Positions 63,171 through 64,000 of a stretch of 64,000 nt of DNA are shown here, one piece after another. The DNA is taken from positions 186,001-250,000 of the forward strand of contig NZ_JAXAFK010000003.1 in NCBI RefSeq assembly GCF_033898505.1. The letters run 5' to 3'. Source of the DNA: Pectobacterium carotovorum (GTDB taxonomy: Bacteria; Pseudomonadota; Gammaproteobacteria; Enterobacterales; Enterobacteriaceae). The notes beneath the pieces were generated by a model. That model did no database searches. It worked only from the letters and a program-made list of their open reading frames with translations, and was not told where the DNA came from. A program made the position numbers and the translations under genes. Numbering within the stretch: position 1 is the first letter of the stretch; the number at the start of each line of letters is the position of its first letter.

Positions 63171-64000
63171 TCATGGGTTTCCTGTGTTGAACTGCAGGAC
63201 GACCGGGACATCGTCGGGAAAAATGAAAGGCTGCTGCGCCACGCTGAATCCTGCCGCGTGGCTAAAGGCCAGTTCGCCGTAATCGGGATCGTCGATACGC
63301 ACGCCGTCGCTGTCCTGTATCAGAGAACGCCCGCGGAAGCGGGCAGCGAATGCGATGAATCCTTGCGCGCCGTCGCCGCTGTCCACGGCAACGAACCACA
63401 CGTTCTGCTCGCCATACGCCCGCAGTTCGCCTTCCGCCTGCTGGCCTGCGGTCGCAAACGGCTGCAATCCGGCGGGATTATGAAACGCGGCATAGCCGTT
63501 GCCGCCGCGCACGAAGCACCAGACATCTTCAACGATGACCTCATCCAGCGCGGTTTGCGGCAGATAAAGGTGTGTCCACGGGCGGATATCCTGTTGCAGC
63601 TCGAACACCATCAGCGCGCGATTACGATGCTGCATCAGGTGCGGCAAACGTCCGTTGCCCGCCCAGTAAGAAGGACGGTGCACGCCGTCAGGGCGATCCT
63701 CGCCGGGGTGGTTCACCCACAGGCGGGCGGCATAGTGCGTACCTAGCCGCACATCCAGCAGATGCTGCTGGTGCCCATGCTCGCCGGGGTGATGATCGAA
63801 AACGGAAGAAAAGGCGACATCGCGCTGCTTCCAGGCAATGATGCGGGCGCTGCGGTTCAGCCCTTGTACCCAGCGTGCTTCTGCACCGTGCGGCAGTGAC
63901 CAGTGCGCAATCCGATCCGTCGTTTCCGGCGGCTGATAGTCGCTCAGGCACAGCAGCGGCAGCGCAGCGCAGTGCGGAATCAGCCAGCCCTCGCCCCACA
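63171..64000 (-). CDS. Unknown protein of the pectic-oligosaccharide operon (N-terminus beyond window)
   Basis: The frame is open from the window edge to 63,171 and shows 276 C-terminal residues. Recognisable segments: VAFSSVFDHHPGEHGHQQHL, RPSYWAGNGRLPHLMQHRNR, WTHLYLPQTALDEV and CFVRGGNGYAAFHNPAGLQP. This pattern of HPGE, WAGNG and ALDEV motifs recalls heparinase-like or beta-helix C-terminal domains in pectin utilisation loci, but I cannot name the family. It overlaps the hydrolase by a few bases and is translated with it. Confidence 0.7.
   Translation of the reverse strand, partial: WGEGWLIPHCAALPLLCLSDYQPPETTDRIAHWSLPHGAEARWVQGLNRSARIIAWKQRDVAFSSVFDHHPGEHGHQQHLLDVRLGTHYAARLWVNHPGEDRPDGVHRPSYWAGNGRLPHLMQHRNRALMVFELQQDIRPWTHLYLPQTALDEVIVEDVWCFVRGGNGYAAFHNPAGLQPFATAGQQAEGELRAYGEQNVWFVAVDSGDGAQGFIAFAARFRGRSLIQDSDGVRIDDPDYGELAFSHAAGFSVAQQPFIFPDDVPVVLQFNTGNP

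Overview
The window is a stretch of a gamma-proteobacterial chromosome, most likely a soft-rot enterobacterium such as Pectobacterium (inference). The backbone order dusA, pspG, qorA, dnaB, alr, tyrB, uvrA, ssb is the enterobacterial order known from E. coli. Two 127-bp ERIC elements, a type I-F CRISPR repeat and an operon for unsaturated pectic oligosaccharides fit that group.

Bases 1 to about 24,900 are one arm of a lambdoid prophage integrated in the 5' end of dusA; its other end lies left of the window. From the integrase inward: a PrtN-type activator/excisionase candidate, a rightward train of small early genes (20,084-23,637), a CI-type repressor and divergent Cro flanked by two operator-like regions, then a leftward run of tightly overlapping genes: antirepressor, replication initiator, DnaC-like loader, DnaB-like helicase and a Q antiterminator. 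A promoter-terminator pair just past Q looks like PR'-tR'. The late region holds a cytosine-C5 methylase, HicAB, a terminator-bracketed accessory cassette with a membrane protein and a small opposite-strand gene, holin, SAR endolysin, Rz/Rz1, an N4-cytosine-type methylase, terminases, portal, head protein, DUF2213 protein, cement protein and a truncated major capsid gene.

From 24.8 to 38.8 kb is core chromosome with insertions: a cytochrome P450 between pspG and qorA, and between alr and tyrB a group made of a periplasmic PheC-like cyclohexadienyl dehydratase, an AroP/PheP-type transporter, an Lrp-type regulator and a YitT membrane protein. With tyrB this looks like an aromatic amino acid module, and a shared motif lies upstream of the transporter and of yitT.

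From 38.9 to 50.1 kb is AT-rich accessory DNA: an Hcp protein, a pore-former-like toxin candidate translationally coupled to a small membrane protein (probable immunity) with two further tandem copies, one frameshifted; a short leaderless CRISPR locus whose two arms diverge from a hybrid palindromic repeat; an RND efflux pair with a divergent AdeRS-like two-component system; and a VirK/YbjX gene.

From 50.2 kb onward: uvrA and ssb sharing a LexA box, a dehydrogenase beside the 3' remnant of a second one, an AraC regulator, an acetyltransferase, an unknown membrane protein, and a leftward operon with a LacI regulator, two sugar permeases, an ABC ATPase, a GH105-type hydrolase and a partial unknown gene. 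No tRNA or rRNA gene and no cas gene was recognised.
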